Position numbers and translations under genes: made by a program
NCBI RefSeq assembly: GCF_000735585.1
Contig: NZ_JNNO01000044.1
Coordinates: forward strand, 1-64,000
Length of the DNA: 64,000 bases
Direction: 5' to 3'
Origin: Devosia sp. LC5
Lineage (GTDB): Bacteria > Pseudomonadota > Alphaproteobacteria > Rhizobiales > Devosiaceae
Shown here: positions 46,574 through 55,426 of the stretch, one piece after another
Layout of the letters: every line of letters starts with the position of its first letter
Position numbering within the stretch: position 1 is the first letter of the stretch
The notes under the pieces: generated by a model
The model's database searches: none
The model's input: the letters and a program-made list of their open reading frames with translations, nothing else
Told to the model about the DNA's origin: nothing

Positions 46574-46586
46574 GGTTCCGGACTCC

Positions 46587-46931
46587 TTACTGGGGTTTGA
46601 TGATTTCAGTCATGGTGACGCCGAGCCGGCCTTCGACCAGCACGATTTCACCACGTGCGACGAGCCGGTCATTGACGAAGATTTCGACGGCCTCGCCGAC
46701 CTGGCGGTCCAGCTCGATGACGGTGCCGGTATTGATACGGAGCAATTGGCTGACCGGCATCTTGGTGCGGCCCAGCACGACCGAAATGCGGACATGCACG
46801 TCGAATACGGCTTCAAGGTCAGCTGCGCTGCGTTCGGTATAGGTCTCGGGGCCGCCGCGCTGGCCGGGGACACTCATTTCCTCGAAGGTGATGCCTTCAG
46901 AGCCGGCAGTGTCATTGGGATCGGGGATCAA
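46587..46931 (-). CDS. fliN: Flagellar motor switch protein FliN
   Basis: C-ring protein FliN (114 residues), with the SpoA/FliN domain in the C-terminal 80 residues (VHVRISVVLGRTKMPVSQLLRINTGTVIELDRQVGE). I take TTG 46931 as the start: AGGAG lies eight bases upstream and the TTG overlaps the fliH TGA, giving coupling. An ATG at 46876 would make a shorter 96-residue form. It is placed between fliH and flbD as in Caulobacter. Confidence 0.9.
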   Translation of the reverse strand: MIPDPNDTAGSEGITFEEMSVPGQRGGPETYTERSAADLEAVFDVHVRISVVLGRTKMPVSQLLRINTGTVIELDRQVGEAVEIFVNDRLVARGEIVLVEGRLGVTMTEIIKPQ

Positions 46932-47587
46932 TGTCCGGTCTCCTCTTGGTTCGCAGCGGCGGATGCGCGCGTGTTGAGATAAGCTGAAATGGCCTTGTCG
47001 ATGCCGGCTGATATGGCGGCGATGTCCCGGACCAGGCCGCCATCGACCCATTCGAGGCGCCCGTCGCTGAGGCGCTGGTCGGGATCGCCCATGACGACGA
47101 GGCGCCCGGCAAAGCCGGAGGTCTGCATATGGGCAGTAGCGACATCGCGGATGGCGTCGGCAATATCGGGATGGCAGCGGATGACCAGATGCGGCACGCC
47201 ATTGAGGCTAGCCATGCATTCGGCAATCAGCGCGTCGAGTTCGACCGTGGGGTGGCGGGCCAGCAGATGCAGCGCCAGCTTGCGGCCAATGCTGGCGGCC
47301 AGCTCGACCGCATCGCGGCGGCTCTGAATCATGGCGTCATCGAGGGCAGCGGCCATTTCGCCGGTACGGGTGGCGAGCGTTCCGGCGGCGGCGGCAAGGG
47401 TTTGCGCGGCCATGGCGGTGGCGTTCTTTTCACCCTGGGCGACGCCCTCGGCATAGGCATCCTCGCGCGCCTGGGCGACGAGCTGGGCAACCAGGTCTTC
47501 GGGCACGGTGGGGCGAATGGGCGCCATCGCGGGGGTGGGGCGTTCGCCCAGGTCCAGATCGAAGGTGAAACGTGCTGCCTGTGCCAC
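46928..47587 (-). CDS. fliH: Flagellar assembly protein FliH (FlbE-like)
   Basis: Negative regulator and stator-like partner of the FliI ATPase (219 residues). It is helical and Ala-rich in the N-terminal half (about 25-120), with a conserved C-terminal domain that includes HPTVELDALIAECMASLNG and DGRLEWVDGGLVRDIAA. The start is GTG 47587, immediately after the fliG TAA. It matches the position of flbE in the Caulobacter fliF operon. Confidence 0.9.
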   Translation of the reverse strand: MAQAARFTFDLDLGERPTPAMAPIRPTVPEDLVAQLVAQAREDAYAEGVAQGEKNATAMAAQTLAAAAGTLATRTGEMAAALDDAMIQSRRDAVELAASIGRKLALHLLARHPTVELDALIAECMASLNGVPHLVIRCHPDIADAIRDVATAHMQTSGFAGRLVVMGDPDQRLSDGRLEWVDGGLVRDIAAISAGIDKAISAYLNTRASAAANQEETGH

Positions 47588-48661
47588 TTACGCCACCATC
47601 TGGTCGTCGGATTTGGTCTTGAGGATGATGATCTCGCCCTTGGCGGCGAGGTCCTTGGCGGTGGAGACCATGCGGCCCTGCGCTTCGTCGACATCCTTGA
47701 GGCGCACCGCGCCCATGGTTTCCATGTCGTCGCGTAGCAGCTTGGCGGAGCGTGCTGACATATTGGAAAAGAAGAAATCCTTGATAGTCTCGTTGGCGCC
47801 CTTAAGGGAAAGGGCCAGTTCGCGCTTGTCCATGCGCTGCAGCAGGGTCTGCATGGCGGAGGCTTCCAGCCGCGTCAGGTCTTCGAAAGTGAACATCAGC
47901 GCCTTGATGCGCTCGGCGTCTTCGCGGCTGTTTTCCTCGAGCGAGGTGATGAAGCGCGCTTCGGTCTGGCGGTCGAAACTGTTGAAGATTTCGGCCATCT
48001 GCTCGTGGCTGTCGCGACGTTTGGTGTGGCTGAGCGTGGACATGAATTCGGTGCGCAGGGTGGTCTCGATCTTTTCGAGGATTTCCTTTTGCACCGGATC
48101 CAGGCCCAGCATGCGCTGCACCACGTTCATCGCCAGCTCCTCGGGGAGAATGGCGAGGACCTTGGACGCGTGGTCTGGCGCGATCTTGGAGAGCACCACG
48201 GCGATGGTCTGGGGATATTCGTTCTTGAGATAGGCGGCGAGCACGTCTTCCTGAACGTTGCTCAGCTTTTCCCACATATTGCGGCCGGCCGGCCCGCGGA
48301 TTTCTTCCATGATGGAATCGACGCGGTCGGCGGGCAGGAATGAGAGCAGCAGGCGTTCGGTGGAATCGGTGTTGCCCGACAGCGAGCCATTAGAGGCAAT
48401 GGTGGTGACGAACTCGATCATCAGGTCATCAAGCATTTCCTGGGTGATCGGGCCCAGTCGCACCATGGCGCGGGACAGGGTCTTGATTTCCAGCTCGTCC
48501 AACTCGTCGAAAATGGGCTTGCCGTAATCGGGGCCGAGAGCGAGCAGGAGCGCAGCGGCTTTCTCGTCGCCACGCAGCACACGTTGCTCGCCACCGCCGA
48601 CCACCAATTGGCGGGGGGCGGTGATGTCTGGAATGTCGGTGGATTGGGAAACCAGGGCCAT
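47588..48661 (-). CDS. fliG: Flagellar motor switch protein FliG
   Basis: Rotor protein that interacts with the MotA stator (357 residues). Features are the ARM-like middle domain ([37 protein letters not shown]) and a C-terminal domain with the charged helix [38 protein letters not shown]. The gene follows fliF by 5 bp and runs directly into fliH. Confidence 0.96.
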   Translation of the reverse strand: MALVSQSTDIPDITAPRQLVVGGGEQRVLRGDEKAAALLLALGPDYGKPIFDELDELEIKTLSRAMVRLGPITQEMLDDLMIEFVTTIASNGSLSGNTDSTERLLLSFLPADRVDSIMEEIRGPAGRNMWEKLSNVQEDVLAAYLKNEYPQTIAVVLSKIAPDHASKVLAILPEELAMNVVQRMLGLDPVQKEILEKIETTLRTEFMSTLSHTKRRDSHEQMAEIFNSFDRQTEARFITSLEENSREDAERIKALMFTFEDLTRLEASAMQTLLQRMDKRELALSLKGANETIKDFFFSNMSARSAKLLRDDMETMGAVRLKDVDEAQGRMVSTAKDLAAKGEIIILKTKSDDQMVA

Positions 48662-48666
48662 CTCGG

Positions 48667-50298
48667 TTACGCCGCGTTACCCAGCCAGTCGCGCACGATC
48701 AGCGCGGCCTGCTTGGGATTTTCTTCAACAAGGGTGCCGACTGTCTTGAGGGTCTGCAATTGGGTTTCGCCCATGGAGCGGGCATTGGCGACCCAGGCGG
48801 GGGTCTTGTCGCGCGGCTCTGTGGCGGGTTCCGCCAGAACCTCGCCATTGGCGGCGAGCACGCCGTGATGGCTGACTTCGGCGGCGGTGGGCAGAGCCAA
48901 GGCCTGACTCTCGGGGGTCAGCACCCGCTTGAGCAGCGGGCGCATGACGAAGAAGACCAGGGCCAGGGCGATGAGCAGGGTGACCGCCATTTCGGCGCCG
49001 TTCATCAGATCGTCGCGGGTGAAATCGAGCAGGCCGGCCGAGGCATCCGTACCGGGCGTTGCCAGTTCGGGACGCTCGGCGAACTGCATATTGACCACTT
49101 CGACGCTGTCGCCGCGGGTTTCCGAATAGCCGACCGCGGAGCGGACCAGGGTGAGGATCTGGGCGATCTCGTCGGCCGTGCGCGGCGTATAAACCGGAGC
49201 GCCTTGCGGATCGGTGGTATAGACGCCATCGACCACGACAGCGACTGAGAGGCGCTTGACGGCGCCGGCTTCGGTGACGGCGGTCTGGGTGGTCTTGGAA
49301 ATCTCGTAATTGGTGACTTCTTCGCTCGATGTGCCCTGCTCGGAGGTGCCTGCGGCGCCATTGTTCTGGCTGGCGCCGGGCAATTCATTGGCGACGGTGA
49401 CCTGGCCGGTGGCGCCATTGGACAGGTTCTGGTTTTCGCGCAGCTGGGTGGAGCGGACGACCTGCCCATCAGGATCGAAGGTTTCCTGGGTGGTGGTGGA
49501 GCGATTGAAATCGATCTCGGCGGCAACTTCGACGCGGGCGCGGCCAGGGCCAACGACATTGGCCAGCATGTCTTCGACGCGAGTGCGCAGTCGATTTTCA
49601 AAACCCAGCGTGCGCTCCGCAGCCTGGCCTGACATGGCACCCACGGCATCGCCTTCGGTGCCCGAGGCGAGCAGATTACCCTGGTCATCGACGATGGAAA
49701 CGCGGGTGGGTGTCAGCCCTTCGATGGCAGAGGCCACCAGATGCTGGATGGCGCGGATTTCGCCATTGGAAAGCTCGCCCCGCACGGACAGCACGATGGA
49801 AGCCGAAGGATCCTTGCGCTCACGGCGGAACAGTTCGCGCTCGGGTAGTACGAGATGCACGCGAGCCGACTTGATACGGGTGAGCGAGGCGATGGTGCGG
49901 GCCAGTTCGCCCTCAAGGGCGCGAACATTATTGATGTTCTGCACGAAGCTGGTGGCACCCAGGGTCGATTGCTGGTCGAAGATTTCGTAGCCGACCTGGC
50001 CGCGCTGGGGCAGCCCGGAACTTGCCAGGCTCATGCGCAGGGTCGTGATCTGGTCGCGAGGCACCAAAATGGTGTCGCCATCGCCGCGCAACTCGAAGGG
50101 CACGTTGGCCGTCTGCAGTTCGGTCACAATTGCCGAAGAGTCTTCGAGCGTCAGCCCGGTATAGAGGGGAGCCAGATTGGGCGTCTGCGCCCGCATGACC
50201 AGGAAACCGAAGAAGCCGAGTATCAATACCGCCACGGTCGCCATGGCCGCGAGACGGGGCAGGCCGATGCGATTAATGAGCTGGGTAAGATTGTCCAC
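48667..50298 (-). CDS. fliF: Flagellar MS-ring protein FliF
   Basis: MS-ring subunit in the inner membrane (543 residues). It has transmembrane helices near residues 22-40 ([13 protein letters not shown]) and about 435-455 ([19 protein letters not shown]), with ring-building motifs ([23 protein letters not shown]) between them. The C-terminal tail binds FliG. I place the start at GTG 50298, where family homology begins; a TTG at 50358 would add 20 Arg-rich residues and has about as good an upstream signal. It is the first gene of the operon, with CtrA- and FlbD-type sites upstream. Confidence 0.95.
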   Translation of the reverse strand: MDNLTQLINRIGLPRLAAMATVAVLILGFFGFLVMRAQTPNLAPLYTGLTLEDSSAIVTELQTANVPFELRGDGDTILVPRDQITTLRMSLASSGLPQRGQVGYEIFDQQSTLGATSFVQNINNVRALEGELARTIASLTRIKSARVHLVLPERELFRRERKDPSASIVLSVRGELSNGEIRAIQHLVASAIEGLTPTRVSIVDDQGNLLASGTEGDAVGAMSGQAAERTLGFENRLRTRVEDMLANVVGPGRARVEVAAEIDFNRSTTTQETFDPDGQVVRSTQLRENQNLSNGATGQVTVANELPGASQNNGAAGTSEQGTSSEEVTNYEISKTTQTAVTEAGAVKRLSVAVVVDGVYTTDPQGAPVYTPRTADEIAQILTLVRSAVGYSETRGDSVEVVNMQFAERPELATPGTDASAGLLDFTRDDLMNGAEMAVTLLIALALVFFVMRPLLKRVLTPESQALALPTAAEVSHHGVLAANGEVLAEPATEPRDKTPAWVANARSMGETQLQTLKTVGTLVEENPKQAALIVRDWLGNAA

Positions 50299-50376
50299 GC
50301 CGGCACTCGATTCGAAGGGGGCCACGCGACGCAAACGAACACCGGGACCGATGGGCAAAAATTACCTAGCAGATGG

Positions 50377-50429
50377 TAAACATTGTCTTAACTCCCCGTT
50401 GCAGTTTGCGAATTTGGGCAGAAAGTGCC
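50377..50429 (-). promoter_or_regulatory. CtrA-box-like and FlbD-like sites upstream of fliF
   Basis: TAAA-N7-TTAA at 50377-50391 (plus-strand reading) differs by one base from the CtrA box TTAA-N7-TTAA. GGCA-N5-TGCC at 50417-50429 has the spacing of FlbD inverted repeats. Both are about 80-130 bp upstream of the fliF start. In Caulobacter the fliF promoter is controlled by CtrA and FlbD in the same way. Confidence 0.6.
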
Positions 50430-50455
50430 GGGTTGAGTGAAGGAAAGGTGAAGCG

Positions 50456-51070
50456 ATGAAGGTTTTGGGGCGGGTTACCTCGATCAATGTGCGCAAGGTG
50501 CTGTGGGCATTGGACGAGTTGGGGCTAGGTTATGAGCGGGAAGACTGGGGCCTGCCGCTGCGCGATCCGAAGGTGCCGCAATATCTGGCGCTCAATCCGA
50601 ACGGGCAGGTGCCGGTGCTGATCGAGAACCAGTTCGTGCTGTGGGAAAGCAATGCCATCCTGATCTACCTGGCCGAGCGGGAGGGGCAATTGCTGCCCAG
50701 CCAGCTCGAATTGCGGGCGCTGGCGCTGCAATGGCTGCTCTGGCAGGCGAGCGAACTCAATCCGCCCTGGGGTTATGCCGTCAATGCGCTGATCCGCAAG
50801 ACGCCGGGCTATGACGATGCAAGCAAGGTTGCGGCGTCAATCGCGGCTTGGGGCAGCAAGATGGCTATCTTGGAAGGACAATTGGGGCGGGGGCAGGCGT
50901 TTGTTGCAGGGGATGAATTCAGCATTGCTGATATTGCGATTGCACTATCGGTGCATCGCTGGATGAGCCTGCCAGCCGAGAAGCCGGAATTTGCTGCGGT
51001 GGCGGATTATTATGAGCGGGCGATGAGCCGGGAGATCGGGGCGAGGTGGATGGCGCCAGAGACGCCGTAG
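50456..51070 (+). CDS. Glutathione S-transferase family protein
   Basis: A 204-residue GST with an N-terminal thioredoxin-like domain (RVTSINVRKVLWALDELGLGYERED, then NPNGQVPVLIENQFVLWESNAILIYLAE with the cis-Pro and the glutathione-binding ES) and an all-helical C-terminal domain. The ATG 50456 follows GAAAGG. It is unrelated to the flagellar genes around it; detoxification is the usual role, with no substrate readable. A bidirectional terminator follows. Confidence 0.92.
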   Translation: MKVLGRVTSINVRKVLWALDELGLGYEREDWGLPLRDPKVPQYLALNPNGQVPVLIENQFVLWESNAILIYLAEREGQLLPSQLELRALALQWLLWQASELNPPWGYAVNALIRKTPGYDDASKVAASIAAWGSKMAILEGQLGRGQAFVAGDEFSIADIAIALSVHRWMSLPAEKPEFAAVADYYERAMSREIGARWMAPETP

Positions 51071-51100
51071 CTATTTTGTGTCACCAGGGCCAGAAACAAC

Positions 51101-51131
51101 AAAACCCGCCGCGGCGAGCCGGGCGGGTTTT
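51101..51131. terminator. Bidirectional terminator between the GST gene and sciP
   Basis: AAAACCCGCC and GGCGGGTTTT flank an 11-base loop: a six-pair GC stem with A4 on one side and T4 on the other. It can end both the GST message and the convergent sciP message. Confidence 0.85.
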
Positions 51132-51150
51132 GCTATTCAGTTAGCCAGGA

Positions 51151-51429
51151 TCAGCCCTCGCGGTAATGCTGGATCCAGGTGGTCCTGAGGCCGGCAAGGC
51201 CGTGTTTATCGATAGCGGCCTGCCAGTTTAGGAATTCATCGACGCTCAATGTGTAGCGATCGCAGGCCTCTTCAAGGCTGAGCAATCCACCGCGCACTGC
51301 TGCGACGACTTCGGCTTTACGGCGGATGACCCACCTCCGCGTATTGGCGGGGGGAAGGTCTGCAATCGTGAGCGGACTACCGTCCGGTCCGATAACGTAC
51401 TTAACGCGTGGACGCATTTGTACGGTCAT
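51151..51429 (-). CDS. sciP: CtrA inhibitor SciP (DUF1153)
   Basis: SciP is a 92-residue helix-turn-helix protein that inhibits CtrA activity at its promoters. The sequence is nearly the textbook family: MRPRVKYVIGPDGSPLTIADLP then the DNA-binding region TRRWVIRRKAEVVAAVRGGL and DRYTLSVDEFLNWQ. Start ATG 51429 with GAGAG upstream. It lies 214 bp after flgD on the same strand with its own promoter region, which has a CtrA-box-like site, as expected for feedback. Confidence 0.94.
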   Translation of the reverse strand: MTVQMRPRVKYVIGPDGSPLTIADLPPANTRRWVIRRKAEVVAAVRGGLLSLEEACDRYTLSVDEFLNWQAAIDKHGLAGLRTTWIQHYREG

Positions 51430-51482
51430 TTTACTCTCTACTCAAACCTGACCATATAAGTTCAGAGAGTAGGGCAATGGCC

Positions 51483-51549
51483 TTAAAATTCAGCTAAGGG
51501 GAAACTTACAACAGGTTAAGAATGCGCTGCGATTTCAAAGGATTGAATC
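51483..51549 (-). promoter_or_regulatory. Promoter region of sciP with CtrA-box-like site and GANTC
   Basis: TTAA-N7-CTAA at 51483-51497 differs by one base from a perfect CtrA box and lies 54 bp upstream of the sciP ATG. GAATC at 51545-51549 is a CcrM methylation site. An imperfect inverted repeat with arms near 51529 and 51543 also lies here. These fit direct CtrA control of its own inhibitor. Confidence 0.6.
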
Positions 51550-51642
51550 GCGGTTGTGACAGCCTGATACAGCCCTCTTTTGCTGCGCCCCGGGTGGGCA
51601 CAAGCCGCTGGCCAATAAAAGGTTTGGCTTGAACTGGGTTGA

Positions 51643-52317
51643 TCAGCTCTCAGTATCGGCGGGCGGAACGCGCACGTCGGTAACGTCCGAGAGCAGGATC
51701 TTGCCCGCCCCGACTGTCAGGATGGGCTGGGCGCCCGAGAAGTCGACGGCGGTGACGACGCCCACCGTGGAGGTCGACACCTTGATAGTATTGCCCGACA
51801 GATTGGTGCCCTTGATCTCGATCGTATAGGTGCCGTCGGGCTGGGTGTTGCCGTCCGAGCCCTTGCCGGTCCACAGGAAATTGCCCGGGCCTTTGTCCAG
51901 CGAGCCGGTCTCGGTATAGACCACGCGGCCATTGGCGTTCTTGATGGTGACGGTGGCATTGGCGACCTGCGCCTCGGCATTGAAGGCCCAGGTGGCGCCG
52001 CCATCCTGGAGTTGAGCGGTGGTGCCGGCGGCGGTCACCTGCTTGCCGATATAGGAGACCGCATCGGTCTTGCTCGAACTCTGGGTGGATTGCAGCAGGC
52101 TTTCGAGGAATTCATTGGTCTTGAGTTGCTGCTCGACGCCGGTGAACTGCACCAATTGGGCGGTGAACTGGTTGGTATCCAGCGGATCCAGCGGGTTCTG
52201 GTTTTTCAGTTGCGTGGTCAGGATGTTGAGGAAGGTATCGAAATTCTCGGCAATGGTAGTGCGCGAGCCGCTGAGGGCACTGGTATTGGAGCTTCCCGAA
52301 ACGCCGTCGACTGCCAT
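51643..52317 (-). CDS. flgD: Flagellar hook assembly protein FlgD
   Basis: Hook-capping scaffold exported by the flagellar apparatus (224 residues). The N-terminal FlgD motif FDTFLNILTTQLKNQNPLDPLDTNQFTAQLVQFTGVEQQLK (about 26-66) is clear, followed by the Ig-like and tudor-like C-terminal part. Start ATG 52317 is preferred over a long frame that is antisense to fliK. It is 11 bp after fliK, in one operon. Confidence 0.94.
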   Translation of the reverse strand: MAVDGVSGSSNTSALSGSRTTIAENFDTFLNILTTQLKNQNPLDPLDTNQFTAQLVQFTGVEQQLKTNEFLESLLQSTQSSSKTDAVSYIGKQVTAAGTTAQLQDGGATWAFNAEAQVANATVTIKNANGRVVYTETGSLDKGPGNFLWTGKGSDGNTQPDGTYTIEIKGTNLSGNTIKVSTSTVGVVTAVDFSGAQPILTVGAGKILLSDVTDVRVPPADTES

Positions 52318-52327
52318 GACCTGATCC

Positions 52328-53851
52328 TTACGCGATAATGTTGACGCCGCTGGCCGTGAGGCTGCCGCGATAAAGGTTGATGGTGGGCGCGGGCGCCTCG
52401 TCGGCTTCGCCGCCGGTTTCGTTGCCGCCGAACAGCGAGGGGCGGCCATTGCGGTCTTCGCCCTGCTGGCCGCCGCCACTGAAGGGGCTCTGCTTCAGCG
52501 AGAATTCGAGATTGGTCTTGGCGCCGTCCAGCCCGGCCTGTTGCAGTGCGCGTTCCAGCCCGCGCTGGTCGCGCTGCATCAAATCGAGGGTTTCGGCCTT
52601 TTCGACCGTGAGGCGTGCATTGACGCGGCCGGAGGCGTCGATATCTAAGCGCACATCGATGCGGCCGAGTTCGGCCGGGTCGAGCCGGATCTGGAAGCGA
52701 GTATTGCCGTCACTGGCCTGGCGGGCGACTTCGAAGGCCAGTTGCGGCAGGTTGAGCTGCTGCTGGCTGGTCTGGTAGCCCGCGTGGACGACGCGAGGGG
52801 CGAGCAGGGGATCGATGCGGGCAGTTTGCTGCTGGGCCTGAGCGGCCTGACCGTCGGGCTGTTGTTTGTCGACGGGGGCCGCGACGGGGATAGCGGTGGT
52901 CTTGAGGTCGCGCTCGGGCGGCTTGCCATTGTCGGGCTGCGGATCGGCATCGCCCTTGGGATTGTCGCCGATGGTGGGCTTGGCCTCGACTTCGGTTTTC
53001 GCGGCAAGCTCAGGCTCAGCCACGGGTTCGGTCTTGGCTTCAGCGGTTTTGCCGGTGATGGCCGGTTCGGTCAGCTTGAGTTCGGGCGCCGCCAGCGGTT
53101 GGGCGTTGGCGGTGGTTTCAACCTTGATGGCGGTACTGGCGGCGAGCCTGTCGAGTGCGGCCTGCAGCTCGGGATCGAGCTCGGCGCTGGTCGGATCCAT
53201 GCCGAGGGCAGCAAGCGCTTCGGGTGCGGCATCGCCGGCACTGAGATTCTTGGCGAGGGCCGCGAGTTTATTGCCCATATCGGCCAATTGCTGGGCGAGT
53301 TCGGCATTGGCCGAGACATCGGTGGCCGCATTGCCGCCTTGCAGCGATAGCGCGAGCGGGGCGAGAGCCTTGGCCAATAGATCGGTGGCGCTGGTGCCGG
53401 CCGCGCCATTGGCCAGGGCTGTCAGCTCTGCCGCACTGGGCAGGCTATCGAACGAAACGCCCAGGGCCTGGGCCAGTGCCTCGAGCGCCGCGGTGAGATC
53501 GGCCATTTCCTGGTCGGTTGGGGCTTTGCCCGCCTCAAGGCTAGCGCTGAGCCTGGCGAGGCGATCGAGCAGGTCTGCCAGTTTGCCTTCGGGCGGGGCC
53601 GGCTGAATGGGCGTGGCGGCATCGACAGCAGCAGCAACGGCCTGCGGATCGTCGGCTTTGTGGTCCTCAGCATCCGCACTGGGTTTGGACGGTTCGCTGG
53701 CGGGTGTGGGCTTGGCGGGAGCGGGCGCAGATTTGCTGACATCGTCGAGCAGTTCGGCAAAGGCGTCTTGCCGCGGCAGAGCCTGGCCACCGAGGCTCTT
53801 GCTGAGAGTGCCGGTGGCGGTTGAGGTCAAGACGGTCAGATTTGATGCCAC
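52328..53851 (-). CDS. fliK: Flagellar hook-length control protein FliK
   Basis: Hook-length ruler (507 residues). It is a long Ala/Pro/Lys-rich, low-complexity central stretch, typical of FliK, with a C-terminal Flg_hook domain (about 385-480: FQIRLDPAELGRIDVRLDIDASGRVNARLTVEKAETLDLMQRDQRGLERAL) as its functional end. The start is GTG 53851 with no clear ribosome site. A sigma-54 promoter lies 43 bp upstream. It is followed by flgD, whose hook function it complements. Confidence 0.92.
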   Translation of the reverse strand: MASNLTVLTSTATGTLSKSLGGQALPRQDAFAELLDDVSKSAPAPAKPTPASEPSKPSADAEDHKADDPQAVAAAVDAATPIQPAPPEGKLADLLDRLARLSASLEAGKAPTDQEMADLTAALEALAQALGVSFDSLPSAAELTALANGAAGTSATDLLAKALAPLALSLQGGNAATDVSANAELAQQLADMGNKLAALAKNLSAGDAAPEALAALGMDPTSAELDPELQAALDRLAASTAIKVETTANAQPLAAPELKLTEPAITGKTAEAKTEPVAEPELAAKTEVEAKPTIGDNPKGDADPQPDNGKPPERDLKTTAIPVAAPVDKQQPDGQAAQAQQQTARIDPLLAPRVVHAGYQTSQQQLNLPQLAFEVARQASDGNTRFQIRLDPAELGRIDVRLDIDASGRVNARLTVEKAETLDLMQRDQRGLERALQQAGLDGAKTNLEFSLKQSPFSGGGQQGEDRNGRPSLFGGNETGGEADEAPAPTINLYRGSLTASGVNIIA

Positions 53852-54111
53852 GCTAAGCGGACCCGTGAAGTGAGATTAATCCGGGAACAGCACTGCAAGA
53901 GGGGTGCCAAGTGGCGGATGCACCCATTGTTGTTTTAATTCAATGAGTTGAACTCCGCGTGGGACAGCGTCAGCAGGTCCCGCCCCGGCAGAAAAAGCAA
54001 GCGGCGGCAATTGTTGCCGGGTGTTGCAGCGCATTGCACGAGCGGGCGGAAGGGAGTATGGAGCGGGCCTTAAATTCGTCCGCTGGCCCTTGAACCCAAC
54101 CGGATAAAGGA
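53852..54111. promoter_or_regulatory. Control region between fliK and mnmA
   Basis: On the minus strand the sequence TTGGCAC-CCCTC-TTGCA (53894-53911) is a very good sigma-54 promoter, with GG and GC at the required spacing. A palindrome CGGCAA-TTG-TTGCCG is at 54005-54019, about 100 bp upstream, the usual distance for an enhancer-binding protein such as FlbD, and a partial copy (CGGCAGAAA) is near 53986. A TTAA at 53936 is also present. The plus-strand mnmA promoter must also be here, but I see no clear consensus. Confidence 0.75.
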
Positions 54112-55266
54112 ATGATGTTGAACTCGCTTGATATTGCCAAGCGTCCCGAAGACACGCGCATTGTTGTCGCGATGTCGGGGGGCGTGGATTCTTCGGTCGT
54201 GGCGGGCCTGTTGGCCCGGCAGGGTTATGACGTGGTTGGGGTGACGCTCCAGCTCTACGATCATGGCGAAGCCACCCACCGCAAGGGCGCGTGCTGCGCC
54301 GGGCAGGATATTCATGACGCGCGGCGCGTGGCCGCGACGCTGGGTATTCCCCATTATGTACTCGATTATGAAGAGCGCTTCAAAAAGAGCGTGATTGCGC
54401 CCTTCGCCAATGCCTATCAGCAGGGCGAAACGCCGGTTCCGTGCATTGCCTGCAACCAGTCGGTCAAGTTCGTCGACCTGATGGCGGTGGCACAGGATTT
54501 GGGTGCTGACGCCCTGGCGACGGGGCATTATGTGCAGAGCAAGCTGGGTGCGGATGGGCGGCGGCAGCTGTTCCGGCCGGTCGATGCAGAGCGGGACCAG
54601 ACCTATTTCCTGTTTGCCACCACGCAGGAGCAGCTCGACTATTTGCGCTTTCCCCTGGGCGGCATGGGCAAGGCCGAGGTGCGCGAGATGGCGCGTGAGA
54701 TGGGGCTGGAAATCGCTGAAAAGCACGACAGCCAGGACATCTGCTTCGTGCCGCAGGGCAAATATGCCGACATCATCCGCAAGATGCATCCCGAGGCGGT
54801 AGCGACGGGCGAGATCGTGCATCTCGACGGCCGCGTACTGGGGACGCATGAGGGGATCGTCAATTATACGATAGGGCAGCGCAAGGGCCTGGGCATTGCG
54901 GCGGCTGAGCCGCTGTATGTGATCAAGCTCGAACACAAGACCGGCCGCGTCATAGTGGGGCCGCGCGAGGCGCTCAAGACTCATACAGTGCGCCTGCGCA
55001 ATGTGAATTGGCTGGGTGGCCGGCCTTTGGCGGAACTGAGCGCCGGCAATGGCGCGCCGGTCGAGGTCAAGGTGCGTTCGACGCGCGGTCCGCAGCCCGC
55101 CGTAGTGCAGATGCGCGGCGAAGATGTCTTCGTAACGCTGGTGTCAGGCGAATACGGCATTTCGCCGGGCCAGGCCTGCGTATTTTACGCCGACGATACG
55201 CCGACCTCGGAAGTCTGGGGCGGCGGGTTTATTGCAGAAGCGGTGCCGGCGGTGTTTGCAGCCTAG
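54112..55266 (+). CDS. mnmA: tRNA-specific 2-thiouridylase MnmA
   Basis: Thiolates uridine 34 in the wobble position of tRNA-Lys, Glu and Gln, receiving sulfur through TusE or a similar carrier. It has 384 residues. The ATP-binding P-loop [15 protein letters not shown] is near 19-33, the tRNA/catalytic Cys sites are in [11 protein letters not shown] (near 107) and [13 protein letters not shown] (near 205), and the central domain motif is [11 protein letters not shown]. The ATG 54112 follows AAAGGA, with a second ATG three bases later. It is a housekeeping gene unrelated to the flagellar genes. Confidence 0.96.
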   Translation: MMLNSLDIAKRPEDTRIVVAMSGGVDSSVVAGLLARQGYDVVGVTLQLYDHGEATHRKGACCAGQDIHDARRVAATLGIPHYVLDYEERFKKSVIAPFANAYQQGETPVPCIACNQSVKFVDLMAVAQDLGADALATGHYVQSKLGADGRRQLFRPVDAERDQTYFLFATTQEQLDYLRFPLGGMGKAEVREMAREMGLEIAEKHDSQDICFVPQGKYADIIRKMHPEAVATGEIVHLDGRVLGTHEGIVNYTIGQRKGLGIAAAEPLYVIKLEHKTGRVIVGPREALKTHTVRLRNVNWLGGRPLAELSAGNGAPVEVKVRSTRGPQPAVVQMRGEDVFVTLVSGEYGISPGQACVFYADDTPTSEVWGGGFIAEAVPAVFAA

Positions 55267-55426
55267 GCGGAGAACTCCTTCTCCTTGTTTGGGGGAAGGT
55301 AAGCGCCGATGAAGCGAACGGGTGAGAGGTGCGGCAAGCACTGTAAAACCCGCCGGTCCGATACATGGTTGACATATAAGCCAGTTAGCACCGCCTCCGG
55401 TTATTATCTCACATCCGGAGAGCTTG

